DNA of 64,000 bases, taken from positions 1-64,000 of the forward strand of contig JAEUHN010000006.1 of the NCBI GenBank assembly GCA_016795365.1. Direction: 5' to 3'. The translations under genes and the position numbers were made by a program. Of this stretch, positions 51,782 to 60,944 are shown piece by piece (the first letter of the stretch is position 1; every line of letters starts with the position of its first letter). The DNA comes from Verrucomicrobiaceae bacterium. GTDB lineage: Bacteria; Verrucomicrobiota; Verrucomicrobiia; Verrucomicrobiales; Verrucomicrobiaceae. A model generated the notes under the pieces. The model had not been told where the DNA came from. It was given only the letters and a program-made list of their open reading frames with translations, and made no database searches.

Positions 51782-53176
51782 ATGGCCACCATCAAAGTCC
51801 GAAGGTTCAAACAGATTCCCGCCGAGATCACTGTTCCAGGTGATAAGAGTATCAGTCATCGTGCCGCCATGTTTGCCGGATTGGCAGATGGGAGGACAGA
51901 GATCAGCGGGTTTCTTCCCAGCGAGGATTGCATCTGCACGGTCCGCGCGATGGAGGCCTTGGGAGCAGATATTGAATGGCTTGAGGAAACACCTGGGGTC
52001 GGCTACACACGTCTCGCCATCACCGGACATGGCATGAAGTTGCAGCCGCCGACGCGGAACATCGACTGTGGCAACTCCGGCACCACGACGCGCCTTTTGG
52101 CCGGAATCCTAGCAGGCCAGCCTTTCAGCACTCAGCTCACGGGTGATGCGTCGCTCTCGAAGCGCCCGATGAAGCGTGTGGCTGATCCGCTCGCGTTGAT
52201 GGGGGCCAAGGTTGAAGGCCAGGGCGACAAGATCTGCGCTCCGCTCACGATCACTGGTGGCAATCTGCAGGCCATCACTTACACGCTGCCGATGGCTAGT
52301 GCCCAGGTGAAGAGCGCCGTGTTGCTGGCAGGGTTGTTTGCTCCTGGAAAGACGAGCGTGGTGGAGCCAGTGGTCACACGCAATCACACCGAGCGTCTCA
52401 TGAGTCACTTCGGTATCAAGTGGTTGCGCAATGGCGACACCGTGAGCGTGTATGGAGGGCAGGCTCCTCGTCCCACAGATATCATTGTGCCCGGAGACAT
52501 CTCGAGTGCTGCTTTTTGGATGGTGGCGGTGGCAGGCGTTCCGGGAGCGCAGATCACGCTGAAGAATGTGGGGCTTAATGACACTCGCACGGGCGTGATC
52601 GGAGTGCTGTTGGCTATGGGGGCGCAGGTCACGAGTTCTGAAGAGCAAAGTGATGGTGAGCCCCGCGGAAACATCGTCGTCAAAGGAGCGAGCCTCAATG
52701 CCACCACCATCGGCGGGGCCATCATTCCCAATGTCATTGATGAGCTTCCGATTCTTGCCGTGGCGGCCGCTCTGGCTCGTGGCACCACATTGATTCGCGA
52801 TGCCTCTGAGCTGCGCGTGAAGGAGACGGACCGCATCGCCGCTGTGGCGGACAATCTTCGTCGCATGGGCGTCACCGTGATCGAGCGTCCAGATGGCATG
52901 GAGATTGAGGGTGGTGCCCAGCTCAAGGGGGCAACGATCGACAGCTTTGGTGACCACCGTATTGCGATGGCGTTTGCGATCGCCGGTTTGCATGCCGAAG
53001 GCACGACGACGATCAATGACACTGAGTGCATCTCCACGTCTTACCCCGGCTTTGAGCAGGAGCTTCAGCACTTTTTGCATAACGAGAAAGGACACACTGC
53101 TCCCATCCCCGTTGTTTCCCGGATGCCAGTAGGCATGGGAGTCGAAACCCTTTCGGAGGAAGACAAAGCCGACTAA
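51782..53176 (+). CDS. aroA: 3-phosphoshikimate 1-carboxyvinyltransferase (EPSP synthase)
   Basis: A 464-residue EPSP synthase, step six of the shikimate pathway (shikimate-3-phosphate plus PEP). Signature blocks: VPGDKSISHRA (residues about 19-29), IDCGNSGTTTRLLAGIL, SLSKRPMKRVADPL, LPMASAQVKSAVLLAGLF, HTERLMSHFG, VPGDISSAAFWMVA, DELPILAVAAALA, RVKETDRI and FGDHRIAMAFAIAG. The GNSGTTTR block resembles Bacillus-type class II enzymes rather than E. coli. A roughly 25-residue C-terminal tail beyond the fold (VSRMPVGMGVETLSEEDKAD) is unusual. It is translationally close to tyrA and cmk. Confidence 0.96.
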   Translation: MATIKVRRFKQIPAEITVPGDKSISHRAAMFAGLADGRTEISGFLPSEDCICTVRAMEALGADIEWLEETPGVGYTRLAITGHGMKLQPPTRNIDCGNSGTTTRLLAGILAGQPFSTQLTGDASLSKRPMKRVADPLALMGAKVEGQGDKICAPLTITGGNLQAITYTLPMASAQVKSAVLLAGLFAPGKTSVVEPVVTRNHTERLMSHFGIKWLRNGDTVSVYGGQAPRPTDIIVPGDISSAAFWMVAVAGVPGAQITLKNVGLNDTRTGVIGVLLAMGAQVTSSEEQSDGEPRGNIVVKGASLNATTIGGAIIPNVIDELPILAVAAALARGTTLIRDASELRVKETDRIAAVADNLRRMGVTVIERPDGMEIEGGAQLKGATIDSFGDHRIAMAFAIAGLHAEGTTTINDTECISTSYPGFEQELQHFLHNEKGHTAPIPVVSRMPVGMGVETLSEEDKAD

Positions 53177-53181
53177 CAAGC

Positions 53182-53823
53182 ATGAGCAGCGTTATCGCCA
53201 TCGACGGACCGGCAGCTTCCGGTAAAAGCAGTGTGGCTCGGCAGCTTGCTGAGAAGCTAGGACACCTCTATGTCAATACGGGCAATATGTTCCGTGGTGT
53301 AACCTGGGCGGTGCTCAATGCAGGATTCGATTTGAAGGAGAAGGAAGCGATTGCGGCCTACGCCTCCGAATTGAAACTTGAGTTCGTCAACGAAGGCGGA
53401 CACATCCACATGCTCGTCAATCAGCGTCGCCTGACCGATGCGGAACTCAACAGCGAAGCTGTGAACGGTGCTGTCTCTCATGTGGCGCAGGTGTCCGAGG
53501 TCAGGACGCGGTTGGTGGAAGAGCAGCGTGCTTTGGTTGCCCGCGGTGACCTTGTGATGGAAGGGCGGGACATCGGTTCCGTGGTGTTTCCAGACACGCC
53601 TCACAAGTTTTACATCGATGCGAGCGAAGAAGTGCGGGCAGCAAGGCGCAGCAAACAAGGCCTGAACGACACGGTCGCCATGAGGGACAAGCTGGACTCC
53701 ACTCGCAAAACAGCACCTTTGATCGTCCCTGAAGGGGCGATTCGCATCGACAGTTCCGACCTCACGTTGGATCAAGTCGTTGAGCAAGTGATGGGCGAAC
53801 TTCGATCACGAGGGGTTGCATGA
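53182..53823 (+). CDS. cmk: cytidylate kinase
   Basis: A 213-residue CMP/dCMP kinase. The P-loop is IDGPAASGKSSVARQLAEKLG (residues about 7-27), then YVNTGNMFRGVTWAVLNAG (nucleotide-binding), the ARGDLVMEGRDIGSVVFPDTPHKFYIDAS block and the basic lid EEVRAARRSKQ. The lid and substrate-binding insert are shorter than in some relatives. aroA-cmk adjacency is common in bacteria. Its stop overlaps the plsC start by four bases (ATGA), so coupling is likely. Confidence 0.95.
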   Translation: MSSVIAIDGPAASGKSSVARQLAEKLGHLYVNTGNMFRGVTWAVLNAGFDLKEKEAIAAYASELKLEFVNEGGHIHMLVNQRRLTDAELNSEAVNGAVSHVAQVSEVRTRLVEEQRALVARGDLVMEGRDIGSVVFPDTPHKFYIDASEEVRAARRSKQGLNDTVAMRDKLDSTRKTAPLIVPEGAIRIDSSDLTLDQVVEQVMGELRSRGVA

Positions 53824-54434
53824 ACCTGGTTTACTGGATCGGCCATCGCTTGTTCCGCGAAGTCTCCAGAGGCTTCTTCGGACTGAGTGTGGTAGGTCGC
53901 GAGAACCTTGGTTTTGAAGGACCGGCATTGATCGCGTCCAATCACGTCAGCTATCTTGATCCGCCTTTCATTGGGGCTGCGTTCGACGAGGACATCTATT
54001 TCCTTGCCCGCAAAACGTTGTTCCGTTTTCCCTGGAGCAACTGGCTCCTGACTCGCTGGCAGAGTATTCCCGTGGATCGGGATAAGCCTGATCCCAGTTC
54101 CATCAAGACCATCTTCAAACGCCTCAAGGAAGGCAAGAAGGTCATCATCTTCCCAGAAGGCACGCGCAGTCCCGATGGCAGTCTTCAGCCTGGCGAGCCG
54201 GGTGTGGGGATGATCATTGCGCGAGCCCAGGTGCCTGTGATTCCGATTCGAATCATCGGTGCCCACGAGGCGTTGCCGCGAGACAAGAAACTGCCCCAGC
54301 CGGCACGAATCACTGTTGCCGTGGGCAAGCCATGGATATTCAGAGCATCTGACTTTGCCGACGTGAGCAAAGAGCAGCTTTACCAGCACATCAGCGATGA
54401 GGTGATGCGGCGCATTGGAGAGCTTCACGAGTAG
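53820..54434 (+). CDS. plsC: 1-acyl-sn-glycerol-3-phosphate acyltransferase
   Basis: A 204-residue phospholipid acyltransferase. The catalytic block is NHVSYLDPPF (Asn41-His42-x4-Asp47, HX4D), followed by block II (FRFPWSNWLLTRWQSIPVDRDKPD), block III FPEGTRSPDGSLQPGEPG (about 109-126), and block IV (VPVIPIRIIG). A short N-terminal hydrophobic stretch may dock it to the membrane. It overlaps cmk by 4 bp. It adds the second acyl chain during phosphatidic acid synthesis. Confidence 0.93.
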   Translation: MNLVYWIGHRLFREVSRGFFGLSVVGRENLGFEGPALIASNHVSYLDPPFIGAAFDEDIYFLARKTLFRFPWSNWLLTRWQSIPVDRDKPDPSSIKTIFKRLKEGKKVIIFPEGTRSPDGSLQPGEPGVGMIIARAQVPVIPIRIIGAHEALPRDKKLPQPARITVAVGKPWIFRASDFADVSKEQLYQHISDEVMRRIGELHE

Positions 54435-54443
54435 AGCCTCACC

Positions 54444-54471
54444 TTGCCGAGTGTGAAAACCCGTGCATAAT
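54444..54471 (+). promoter_or_regulatory. sigma70-type promoter for tRNA-Arg
   Basis: TTGCCG (54444-54449), a 16-bp spacer, and CATAAT (54466-54471) lie 15 bp before the tRNA 5' end. The match to the -35/-10 consensus is good (TTGaca/TAtAAT) and the start site would fall about 7 bp before the tRNA. Confidence 0.6.
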
Positions 54472-54485
54472 CAGGCGTGGTCAAT

Positions 54486-54558
54486 GCACCCGTAGCTCAG
54501 TGGATAGAGCAGCCGATTTCTAATCGGCTGGTCGCAGGTTCGAGTCCTGCCGGGTGTG
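54486..54558 (+). tRNA. tRNA-Arg (anticodon TCT)
   Basis: A 73-nt tRNA folds by eye: acceptor GCACCCG with CGGGTGT (one G-U), D arm GCTC-AGTGGATA-GAGC, anticodon stem GCCGA/TCGGC around loop TTTCTAA, variable TGGTC, and T arm GCAGG-TTCGAGT-CCTGC. The anticodon TCT reads AGA/AGG arginine codons. CCA is not encoded (discriminator G, then CT). The symporter frame runs open across it, but that is not real coding. Confidence 0.96.
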
Positions 54559-54628
54559 CTTCCTTTCTGGGCGAAGACCGATAAGCAATCAAGTTGCTGG
54601 ATTCGCATCAAATGCCATCCTCGGCGGC

Positions 54629-56254
54629 ATGTCGTTCCTTCTCGATGCCATCGTTATCTTTGCCTACTTCGCGGCCATTATTGGGATTGGGCTCAGTCAG
54701 CGAAGCAAGAGCGGTAGCGTGGAGGGCTTTACCTTGGGAGATCGCCAGATCGCCTGGTGGGCAGTGCTGGCCTCGATCCTCGCAGCGGAGATTAGCGCTG
54801 GCACGTTCTTTGGAGCGCCAGGCGAAGGCTATGCCTTGCGCAACTTCACTTACATTCAGTTGATCGTCGGTTATCTGCTCGCCCGCGTTGTGGTGAGTGC
54901 GGTGTTCATTCCTGCCTACTACCGTCACAATGTGGTGAGCATTTATGAGTTCTTGGGCACGAGATTCGGTCCACGAACAAGACGACTCACCTCAGCTGTG
55001 TTCCTGGTCACTCGAGTGCTCGCAAGCGGCACCCGCCTCTGGGTGCCCAGCATGCTGCTTGTGCTGGTGTGGCACCTGCAGAACCCAGGGGAAGTGCTGT
55101 CACCGACCAAGGAATTCCTGCTCACCGGCGGGGCGTTGGTGTTCGTGACCCTGGCCACGGCGCTTTACACCTCGATCGGCGGCATTCGTGCCGTGATCTG
55201 GACCGACGTGATTCAGATTCTCGTGCTGGTGTGTGCGCTCACGTTTTCTCTCGTGTTTTTGTTAGGCCACATTCCAGGCGGATGGTCGGGTGCTGCGAGA
55301 CTTCTAACGGCTGAGAAGGACCTCGCGATCTGGGACTGGGGCTTCACACCCGGAGCGGGCGTGTGGGGGAACATCAAAGGGATCCTCGAGCAGGAATACA
55401 CCGTTTGGGCGGCTTTCCTGGGATCCACCTTTGTGACGCTGGCGACGCATGGCACTGACCAGGACATGGTGCAGCGGATGCTGACCGCCAAGGATAAGAG
55501 CCAGAGTGCCAAAGCCACCATCTTGTCGGGATTGGCGGATGTGCCGATCACACTTGTGGTGCTGGCAATCGGCATCTTGCTTTGGGTTTACTACCAGCAA
55601 AATCCAGACCCCCTTCTGCCGCGGAGCAGCACTGGCGTCGTGTCCGCCAACAAGGTGTTCCCTCATTTCATCCTCACCGTGATGCCAGGAGGCATCCGGG
55701 GATTGGTGCTGGCCGGTGTGCTGGCGACAGCGATGGGCTCTCTCAGCACGGCTCTCAATGCGTTGGCCACCAGCTACGTGCGCGACTTCCACTTCCGCTG
55801 GTTTGGGGAGCCCACGACTGATGACGGGCGGGTCAAGGTGCTGCGTTTTGGCACCGTGTTGTTTGCCTGTCTGCTGATTGCGGTGGCCCTTGGGACCGCC
55901 TGGGTGACGGCGCACAATCCGACGCTGCGTATTCTACCCATCATCCTCGGCATCTTCGGCTACACCTACGGTTCGTTGCTTGGCGTGTTCATGGTGGGCC
56001 TTTTCACCAAGGGGCGGGGGAGTGATCAGGGCAATGCACTGGCCATGCTCGCAGGCTTCCTGGTGGTGGCCTATCTCAGCGGGCTGGACATCGACATCGC
56101 GAAACTGTTCAACCCCGAGACAACTCTCAAACATCCCGATTGGGTGCCAGTCATTGAGTTCCCCTGGAGAATCATGTTTGGCACCATTGTGACATTCGCT
56201 GTGGCGGTAGCGTTTCGCACGCCCCAGACCAGAGGCGAAGTGAGGGGCGATTGA
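54629..56254 (+). CDS. sodium:solute symporter (SSS family)
   Basis: A 541-residue integral membrane transporter with about 13 hydrophobic segments. Family blocks are SQRSKSGSVEGFTLGDRQIAWWAVLASILAAEISAGTFFGAPGEGY, YRHNVVSIYEFLGTRFGPRTR, YTSIGGIRAVIWTDVIQILVLV, FVTLATHGTDQDMVQRMLTAKDKSQSAKATILSGLADVPI, and GVLATAMGSLSTALNALATSYVRDF (Na+-site type). The substrate (sugar, amino acid or vitamin) cannot be read. The ATG at 54629 starts at a membrane helix and avoids overlapping the tRNA. The esterase gene follows 66 bp downstream. Confidence 0.93.
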   Translation: MSFLLDAIVIFAYFAAIIGIGLSQRSKSGSVEGFTLGDRQIAWWAVLASILAAEISAGTFFGAPGEGYALRNFTYIQLIVGYLLARVVVSAVFIPAYYRHNVVSIYEFLGTRFGPRTRRLTSAVFLVTRVLASGTRLWVPSMLLVLVWHLQNPGEVLSPTKEFLLTGGALVFVTLATALYTSIGGIRAVIWTDVIQILVLVCALTFSLVFLLGHIPGGWSGAARLLTAEKDLAIWDWGFTPGAGVWGNIKGILEQEYTVWAAFLGSTFVTLATHGTDQDMVQRMLTAKDKSQSAKATILSGLADVPITLVVLAIGILLWVYYQQNPDPLLPRSSTGVVSANKVFPHFILTVMPGGIRGLVLAGVLATAMGSLSTALNALATSYVRDFHFRWFGEPTTDDGRVKVLRFGTVLFACLLIAVALGTAWVTAHNPTLRILPIILGIFGYTYGSLLGVFMVGLFTKGRGSDQGNALAMLAGFLVVAYLSGLDIDIAKLFNPETTLKHPDWVPVIEFPWRIMFGTIVTFAVAVAFRTPQTRGEVRGD

Positions 56255-56320
56255 TCGGCTCCCTACTTTGGGTATTTGCAGGTGCGAGATCAGCCTTCGG
56301 TCTGCGTTTTGGATCGAATC

Positions 56321-57307
56321 ATGAAGAACATCCTGCCGCTGCTGCTCTTGGTTGTCACATTGGCCTGTAAAGCCGAAGAGCCCAGTGCTCAGAAGCAGAA
56401 AGTCAAAGATGTCGCCGCCACGAACCAGATCGAACTTCGACTGGATCAGCCCTACGCGGGCAATACCAATCCCAAGCAAATGGTGGATGTGTATCTGCCG
56501 AATAAGCGAAATACAGACAAACCTCTGCCGGTCGTGGCATTGATTCACGGTGGGGGTTGGGTGAACGGTGATCGGCTTGGCTATGCTGCATTGGCAGTGC
56601 AACTCGCGCGCACTGGAGACTATGCCACAGTCGCGGTGGGTTATCGTCTGACCAAAGAAGCCTCGTGGCCAGCGCAGGTGCATGATTGCAAGGCCGCGAT
56701 TCGATGGATTCGCGCCCATGCCAAGGAGCTGAATCTCGACGGTGAGAAGATCGCTGTCTGGGGCAGCTCGGCGGGAGGTCATCTTTCATCGTTGCTGGGC
56801 ACCAGCGGGGGCGTAAAGGAGATCGAGGGCGATCTAGGGCCTTACACTTCATTCTGCAGTCGTGTGGCATGTGTCGTGAATCAATGTGGTCCCGAGGACT
56901 TCACCAAGGCGCTGATGTTCGACAAGGAGCAGAAGCCCATCCTCAAGGACGATGCGGTCATCGGATTGCTTGGTGGCACCTATGAAGACAAACACGCCGA
57001 GGCGGTGGCAGCATCGCCGATCACCTATGTGAGTCCGGACGATCCACCGTTCATCACCTTCCACGGCACCAGCGACCAGCGTGTGGCCTTCCTTCATGCC
57101 GAGGCCATCCACGGGGCACTGATGAAGGTGGGAGTGAAGTCGCTGTTGATTCCGATTACCGGTGGCGGGCACGGTTCCGTGAATCATCCCGAAGTGAAAA
57201 AGCGTGGAGAGCAGTTTCTCGCCCAAGTGCTCAGAGGAATGGAATCCGCGATCGACACCATACCGATCCCTGCCTTGCCCGAGGTGAAGAAGTCGCCGCA
57301 AAGGTGA
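56321..57307 (+). CDS. secreted alpha/beta hydrolase (esterase-type)
   Basis: A 328-residue exported hydrolase of the BD-FAE/esterase-lipase group. The N-terminus MKNILPLLLLVVTLACKAEE could be a lipoprotein signal (LAC). The oxyanion block is HGGGWVNGD (76-84), the nucleophile Ser150 lies in VWGSSAGGHLSSLLG, the acid probably in the DDPPFITFHGTSDQRVAF region, and the His in GGGHGSVNHPEV. Such enzymes deacetylate hemicellulose or hydrolyse short esters. It follows the symporter and precedes the CxxCH/barrel gene, 28 bp away, which suggests a small operon for importing and processing a carbon source. Confidence 0.88.
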   Translation: MKNILPLLLLVVTLACKAEEPSAQKQKVKDVAATNQIELRLDQPYAGNTNPKQMVDVYLPNKRNTDKPLPVVALIHGGGWVNGDRLGYAALAVQLARTGDYATVAVGYRLTKEASWPAQVHDCKAAIRWIRAHAKELNLDGEKIAVWGSSAGGHLSSLLGTSGGVKEIEGDLGPYTSFCSRVACVVNQCGPEDFTKALMFDKEQKPILKDDAVIGLLGGTYEDKHAEAVAASPITYVSPDDPPFITFHGTSDQRVAFLHAEAIHGALMKVGVKSLLIPITGGGHGSVNHPEVKKRGEQFLAQVLRGMESAIDTIPIPALPEVKKSPQR

Positions 57308-57335
57308 ATCGGACGGGGGCGTATCAGACGTTTGC

Positions 57336-58499
57336 ATGAAACTGGTTCACTTTGTCTTGTTCTTCGCTCCGTCGGTGTTCGCTGCCGAGGTGCCGAAACC
57401 CAAACCCAAGCCGGCGTTTCAGTATCAGACGGACGGCATCGCGATCAGCGTCCCGTCTGATAGCGAGGCCAAAGTGGAGCTGTTTGGCCCTGCCACCATC
57501 GTGGCTGCCTCCAAGTATCTGAATGATGGTGCCGTTTGTTGGGTGCGGGAGAAGTCCTGTGTGAACTGCCACACCACTGGACCTTACATGGCGGAGCGCC
57601 CTGCGTTGTCGAAGTATCTGGGCAAGCCGAATGACGAGATCCTTGCGGACTTCATCAAGACCGTGCCGGAGAAGGTGGGACCGCAGAAGGAAACGGAGAA
57701 GGATGGACTCCGATACTACCCCGGCTCATGGACTAGCATCTGGCGCTCCATGGGGTTGGCGGAGTGGGACAAGCATGTGAACGGGAAACTTTCGGAGACC
57801 ACTGATCGCTCGTTGCGTGAGATGTTCGCGCGGCAGTCTGCGAATGGTTCCTTCGTGAGTTTTGGCGAGATCGAGATCCCACACATCACCACCGATTTCG
57901 AATTGAGCCTTCAGGCCGCCCGAGCCATCACCGCTGCTCCTGGATGGCTGGAGGGATTGAAGGATACCGAGTTGCTTGCAAAGGTAGATCGGTTGAAGAG
58001 CTGGCTCAGAACTGCGAGCCCCAAGAACGACTATGATCGCGTTCTTCGGCTTCAGCTGGCGCACTACATGCCGGACTTGGTGTCGAAGGCCGAACGAGAC
58101 AGTGCGCTCCAACTGCTCGCCTCCAAGCAACACGACGATGGTGGGTGGTCCACGCGGGACATGTCGCCTGTGAATGACTGGCACTTCAAGATGAGCGACA
58201 CCGTGCTCAATCTCATCAATGGTCTGTCCGATGCGGCTCAGCCGGGAAGCGATGCCTACATGACGGCGTTCGCCGTCGTGTTGATGCGGCAGAGCGACGT
58301 GCCTGCCAGCGATCCACGAATTCAAAAGGCCCTGGCCTGGCTCAAGCGTGAGCAGCGAGTCTCCGGTCGCTGGTGGATGCATTCCCTTTATCGAGGCAAC
58401 TACCACTACATTACCTACATCGCTACGGCGCAGGCGATGAAGGCACTTGCTCTCTGTGGCGAACTCGATCAGGTGAATCTCCAGTCGCCGGGTGAGTAA
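57336..58499 (+). CDS. secreted CxxCH protein with squalene-cyclase-like alpha/alpha barrel
   Basis: A 387-residue exported protein. Signal peptide MKLVHFVLFFAPSVFAAE. Cytochrome-like motif CVNCH (Cys75, Cys78, His79) in VREKSCVNCHTTGPYMAERPAL. The rest is helical with repeat-like prenyltransferase/squalene-oxidase motifs: SLREMFARQSANGSFVSFGEIE, QLLASKQHDDGGWSTRDMSPVN, and KALAWLKREQRVSGRWWMHSLYRGNYHYITYIATAQAMKAL, where GGW and GRW mark repeats. A heme motif with this barrel is unusual; function unknown. Confidence 0.8.
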   Translation: MKLVHFVLFFAPSVFAAEVPKPKPKPAFQYQTDGIAISVPSDSEAKVELFGPATIVAASKYLNDGAVCWVREKSCVNCHTTGPYMAERPALSKYLGKPNDEILADFIKTVPEKVGPQKETEKDGLRYYPGSWTSIWRSMGLAEWDKHVNGKLSETTDRSLREMFARQSANGSFVSFGEIEIPHITTDFELSLQAARAITAAPGWLEGLKDTELLAKVDRLKSWLRTASPKNDYDRVLRLQLAHYMPDLVSKAERDSALQLLASKQHDDGGWSTRDMSPVNDWHFKMSDTVLNLINGLSDAAQPGSDAYMTAFAVVLMRQSDVPASDPRIQKALAWLKREQRVSGRWWMHSLYRGNYHYITYIATAQAMKALALCGELDQVNLQSPGE

Positions 58500-58561
58500 A
58501 TTTCGCCAGCATTCGGGTTTGAATGCGCGAGGCGGGATTGCTCTTGTGGTGCGGGAACTGC

Positions 58562-58975
58562 ATGAACGAATCCATTAGCTACCAAATCGAGTCCGGTCTG
58601 AGCGTCGATGACTTCATCGCTATCTTGAAATCATCCACCCTGGCAGAACGTCGGCCCGTGGATGATCCAGAGCGCATCAGGCAGATGCTTGCGGGAGCCA
58701 GTCTCATTCTGACGGCAAGATGCGATGGGCGTATCGTGGGCGTCGCGAGAGCACTGACAGATGGGGCTTACTCGACATACCTGGCCGACCTTGCCGTGGA
58801 CGAGGCCTGGCAGGGGCGAGGCATTGGGCGCGAGTTGATTCGGCGCACCCACGAGGCAGCGGGTGAGCGAACCACGCTCATCCTCCTCGCTGCTCCCAAA
58901 GCGCGGACCTACTATCCGCACATTGGAATGGTCGCACATGACTCTTGCTGGTTCAGTCCACCGAAGCCGCTGTGA
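58562..58975 (+). CDS. GNAT-family N-acetyltransferase
   Basis: A 137-residue GNAT protein with the pyrophosphate loop EAWQGRGIGRELIRRTHEAAG and LADLAVDE before it; the end ARTYYPHIGMVAHDSCWF is typical. The acceptor is unknown (small amines, antibiotics or peptides). I chose the ATG giving MNESISYQ. It is 62 bp downstream of the CxxCH/barrel gene and converges on the sulfatase gene. Confidence 0.9.
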   Translation: MNESISYQIESGLSVDDFIAILKSSTLAERRPVDDPERIRQMLAGASLILTARCDGRIVGVARALTDGAYSTYLADLAVDEAWQGRGIGRELIRRTHEAAGERTTLILLAAPKARTYYPHIGMVAHDSCWFSPPKPL

Positions 58976-59060
58976 TGGCACCGATGCCGGTCGTGACATC
59001 CGGTTTCCATCACTGGACAAGCTCATCGACGGCTGGTTGAGCACACCAGGCAGTGGTCTG

Positions 59061-60575
59061 TCAGTTCACCGCGCGTGCCTTGCCCTTGCCTTTTCCTTTG
59101 CGGGCGGCAGGAGCTGGAGGCTCTCTGAACTCCTGCACGGGGAACCGTTCACGGAGTCGATCCGAGAGAACTCGCAGCACCTTCTCGTGCTCGGACTGGG
59201 CTGCCACATTGACATCATTCTGCGGATCGTTCGCCATGTTGTAGAGTTCACGCACGGGCTCGTGCCCTGGTTTTGTCCACTCGACGAACCGCCACTTGTC
59301 CTGACGCATCGTGACGCCGAGCCAGCCTTCCTTGGGATACCAGCTGAAGGCCGCGTCGTTGACGGTGACCGAGGGATCATCGAGCACCGGCTTGAGGCTA
59401 CGCCCTTGAAAGCCGTCGTGACTGGGCAGTTGGCAAAGCTCAGTCAAGGTGGGGGCGATGTCCACGGACTGAGCGAGCGCTTTGGTGCTTGTGCCGGCGT
59501 GCTTCATGCCGGGGACGGACATTATGAAGCTGTTTCGTGTGGCTCCTTCATAGTTGTTGTGCTTGGAGCCCCACCAGGTGTGCTCGCCCATGTAGTAGCC
59601 ATGATCGCTCCAGAAGACGATGATGGTGTTCTTTGCCAGGCCCGTTTCATCAAGCGCGCTCAGCAGCTTGCCCACCTGGGCATCGACGTAGCTGATGGCA
59701 GCCAGGTAGCCATGCAGGCACTCGCGCTTGAAAGGTTCAGGCAAATCGCCTTCGGGCACGTTGGCATACCAGCGGAAGTCCTGGCCTGAGGTCGCAGCGA
59801 AAGCCGGAGCTCCTTTCGGCAGAAACTCGTTGGTGGCCAGTGGCAGCTTCGAGCGATCGTAAAGGTCCCAGTATTTCTTGGGGCTGATCCAAGGGACGTG
59901 AGGGTTCGCAAATCCCACCGCGAGAAAGAACGGACGGTCAGGGTTCTTCGCGTGCTCGCGAAGCTGCTCGATAGCATTGAGTGCCGTGTCGCCATCAAGG
60001 AGGTCTTCGTCATTGCAATCGACGGCTTCAAAGGCGGGCACGGCGGACAGGCGCGAGCTCTTGCCTTTCGGAGGAACCTCGGTGCCGTTCGAGCGGGCGT
60101 TGGCGAGGAACTGATCGATGGCCTTGACGGTGCCCGGGCTGAACCGAGGTTTCTTGCTGTGCCAGGCCGGAATGGTCCATGATGCATCGTCATCAATGCC
60201 CACATGATAAATCTTGCCCAGGCTCCGGGTGTGATAGCCGTTGTTCTTGAAGTGCTGAGGCAGCGTGGTGATGTCTGGCATCGTGGCTCTCAGCGGACGG
60301 CCGATCTCAAAGATGCCCGTGGTGGCAGGATAGCGACCGCTCAGCATGGAGATGCGAGAGGGCGAGCACAGAGCCTGCTGCACATAGCTGCGCTCAAATA
60401 CCACACCACGTTTGGCCAGTGCATCAAGTTGAGGTGACTTGACCGTGGGGTCCCCGTAGCAGCCGAGCTGCGGACGCATGTCATCGGAGGCGATGAACAA
60501 CACATTGGGCCGAGCCGCTGTAGCAACTGACGCGAGGAGACATCCGGTCGTGAGAAGGAGATGGTGCAAACGCAT
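59061..60575 (-). CDS. secreted sulfatase (iduronate-2-sulfatase-like)
   Basis: A 504-residue exported sulfatase. Signal MRLHHLLLTTGCLLASVATA. The active-site block is QALCSPSRISMLSGRYPATTG: Cys70 is the residue modified to formylglycine (CxPxR). Metal ligands are in LFIASDDMRPQLGCYG and IIVFWSDHGYYMGEHTWWGSKHNNYEGATRNSFIM. The overall pattern (ARPNVLFIASDD, TLPQHFKNNGYHTRSLGKIYH) resembles iduronate-2-sulfatase-type members. The C-terminus has an odd Gly/Lys repeat tail (AARKGKGKGKARAVN). It would desulfate a sulfated polysaccharide. No formylglycine-generating enzyme is visible in the window. Confidence 0.93.
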   Translation of the reverse strand: MRLHHLLLTTGCLLASVATAARPNVLFIASDDMRPQLGCYGDPTVKSPQLDALAKRGVVFERSYVQQALCSPSRISMLSGRYPATTGIFEIGRPLRATMPDITTLPQHFKNNGYHTRSLGKIYHVGIDDDASWTIPAWHSKKPRFSPGTVKAIDQFLANARSNGTEVPPKGKSSRLSAVPAFEAVDCNDEDLLDGDTALNAIEQLREHAKNPDRPFFLAVGFANPHVPWISPKKYWDLYDRSKLPLATNEFLPKGAPAFAATSGQDFRWYANVPEGDLPEPFKRECLHGYLAAISYVDAQVGKLLSALDETGLAKNTIIVFWSDHGYYMGEHTWWGSKHNNYEGATRNSFIMSVPGMKHAGTSTKALAQSVDIAPTLTELCQLPSHDGFQGRSLKPVLDDPSVTVNDAAFSWYPKEGWLGVTMRQDKWRFVEWTKPGHEPVRELYNMANDPQNDVNVAAQSEHEKVLRVLSDRLRERFPVQEFREPPAPAARKGKGKGKARAVN

Positions 60576-60636
60576 GGCGAACCTGCTAAACGCCACGTGC
60601 CCCTACAACTATCTTCAATGCGCCAGGTCGAGCGGC

Positions 60637-60834
60637 CTAACGAATTCGCGCGGCAGGCAGGGAAGCCTGAACGCCGGAGCGAGACGGGACTCCGAGCCTG
60701 CTGGAAAAGTCACCGACTTCACTTTGGTCCTGATGGGTGAGATAAAACCAGTTCACCCCGATCAGGATGAGAATGATCACCGAAAGAGTGGACATGATCA
60801 AAACGAAGTGGCGTGAGGGCTGGGTCGTTTCCAT
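60637..60834 (-). CDS. small single-TM membrane protein
   Basis: A 65-residue protein: a short charged N-terminus (METTQPSRHF), one strong membrane helix (VLIMSTLSVIILILIGVNWFYL), then a polar tail (THQDQSEVGDFSSRLGVPSRSGVQASLPAARIR). No family recognised. It is divergent from the second two-component system, whose regulator could control it. It lies upstream of the sulfatase gene. Confidence 0.6.
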   Translation of the reverse strand: METTQPSRHFVLIMSTLSVIILILIGVNWFYLTHQDQSEVGDFSSRLGVPSRSGVQASLPAARIR

Positions 60835-60944
60835 AATTACGAATTAAGGTTCTCATGATCGGCGGCCTTGCGTCACGTGAAGGAATGTTCATTCTGTCGA
60901 GAGGCAGTGTCTGTTAGCCTCTGTCCAATTGACCACAGACCGCC

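Noticed and set aside
54554-54628. N-terminal extension of the symporter to 54554
   Set aside because: It would overlap the tRNA-Arg 3' end and adds no recognisable sequence; the ATG at 54629 begins at a membrane helix.
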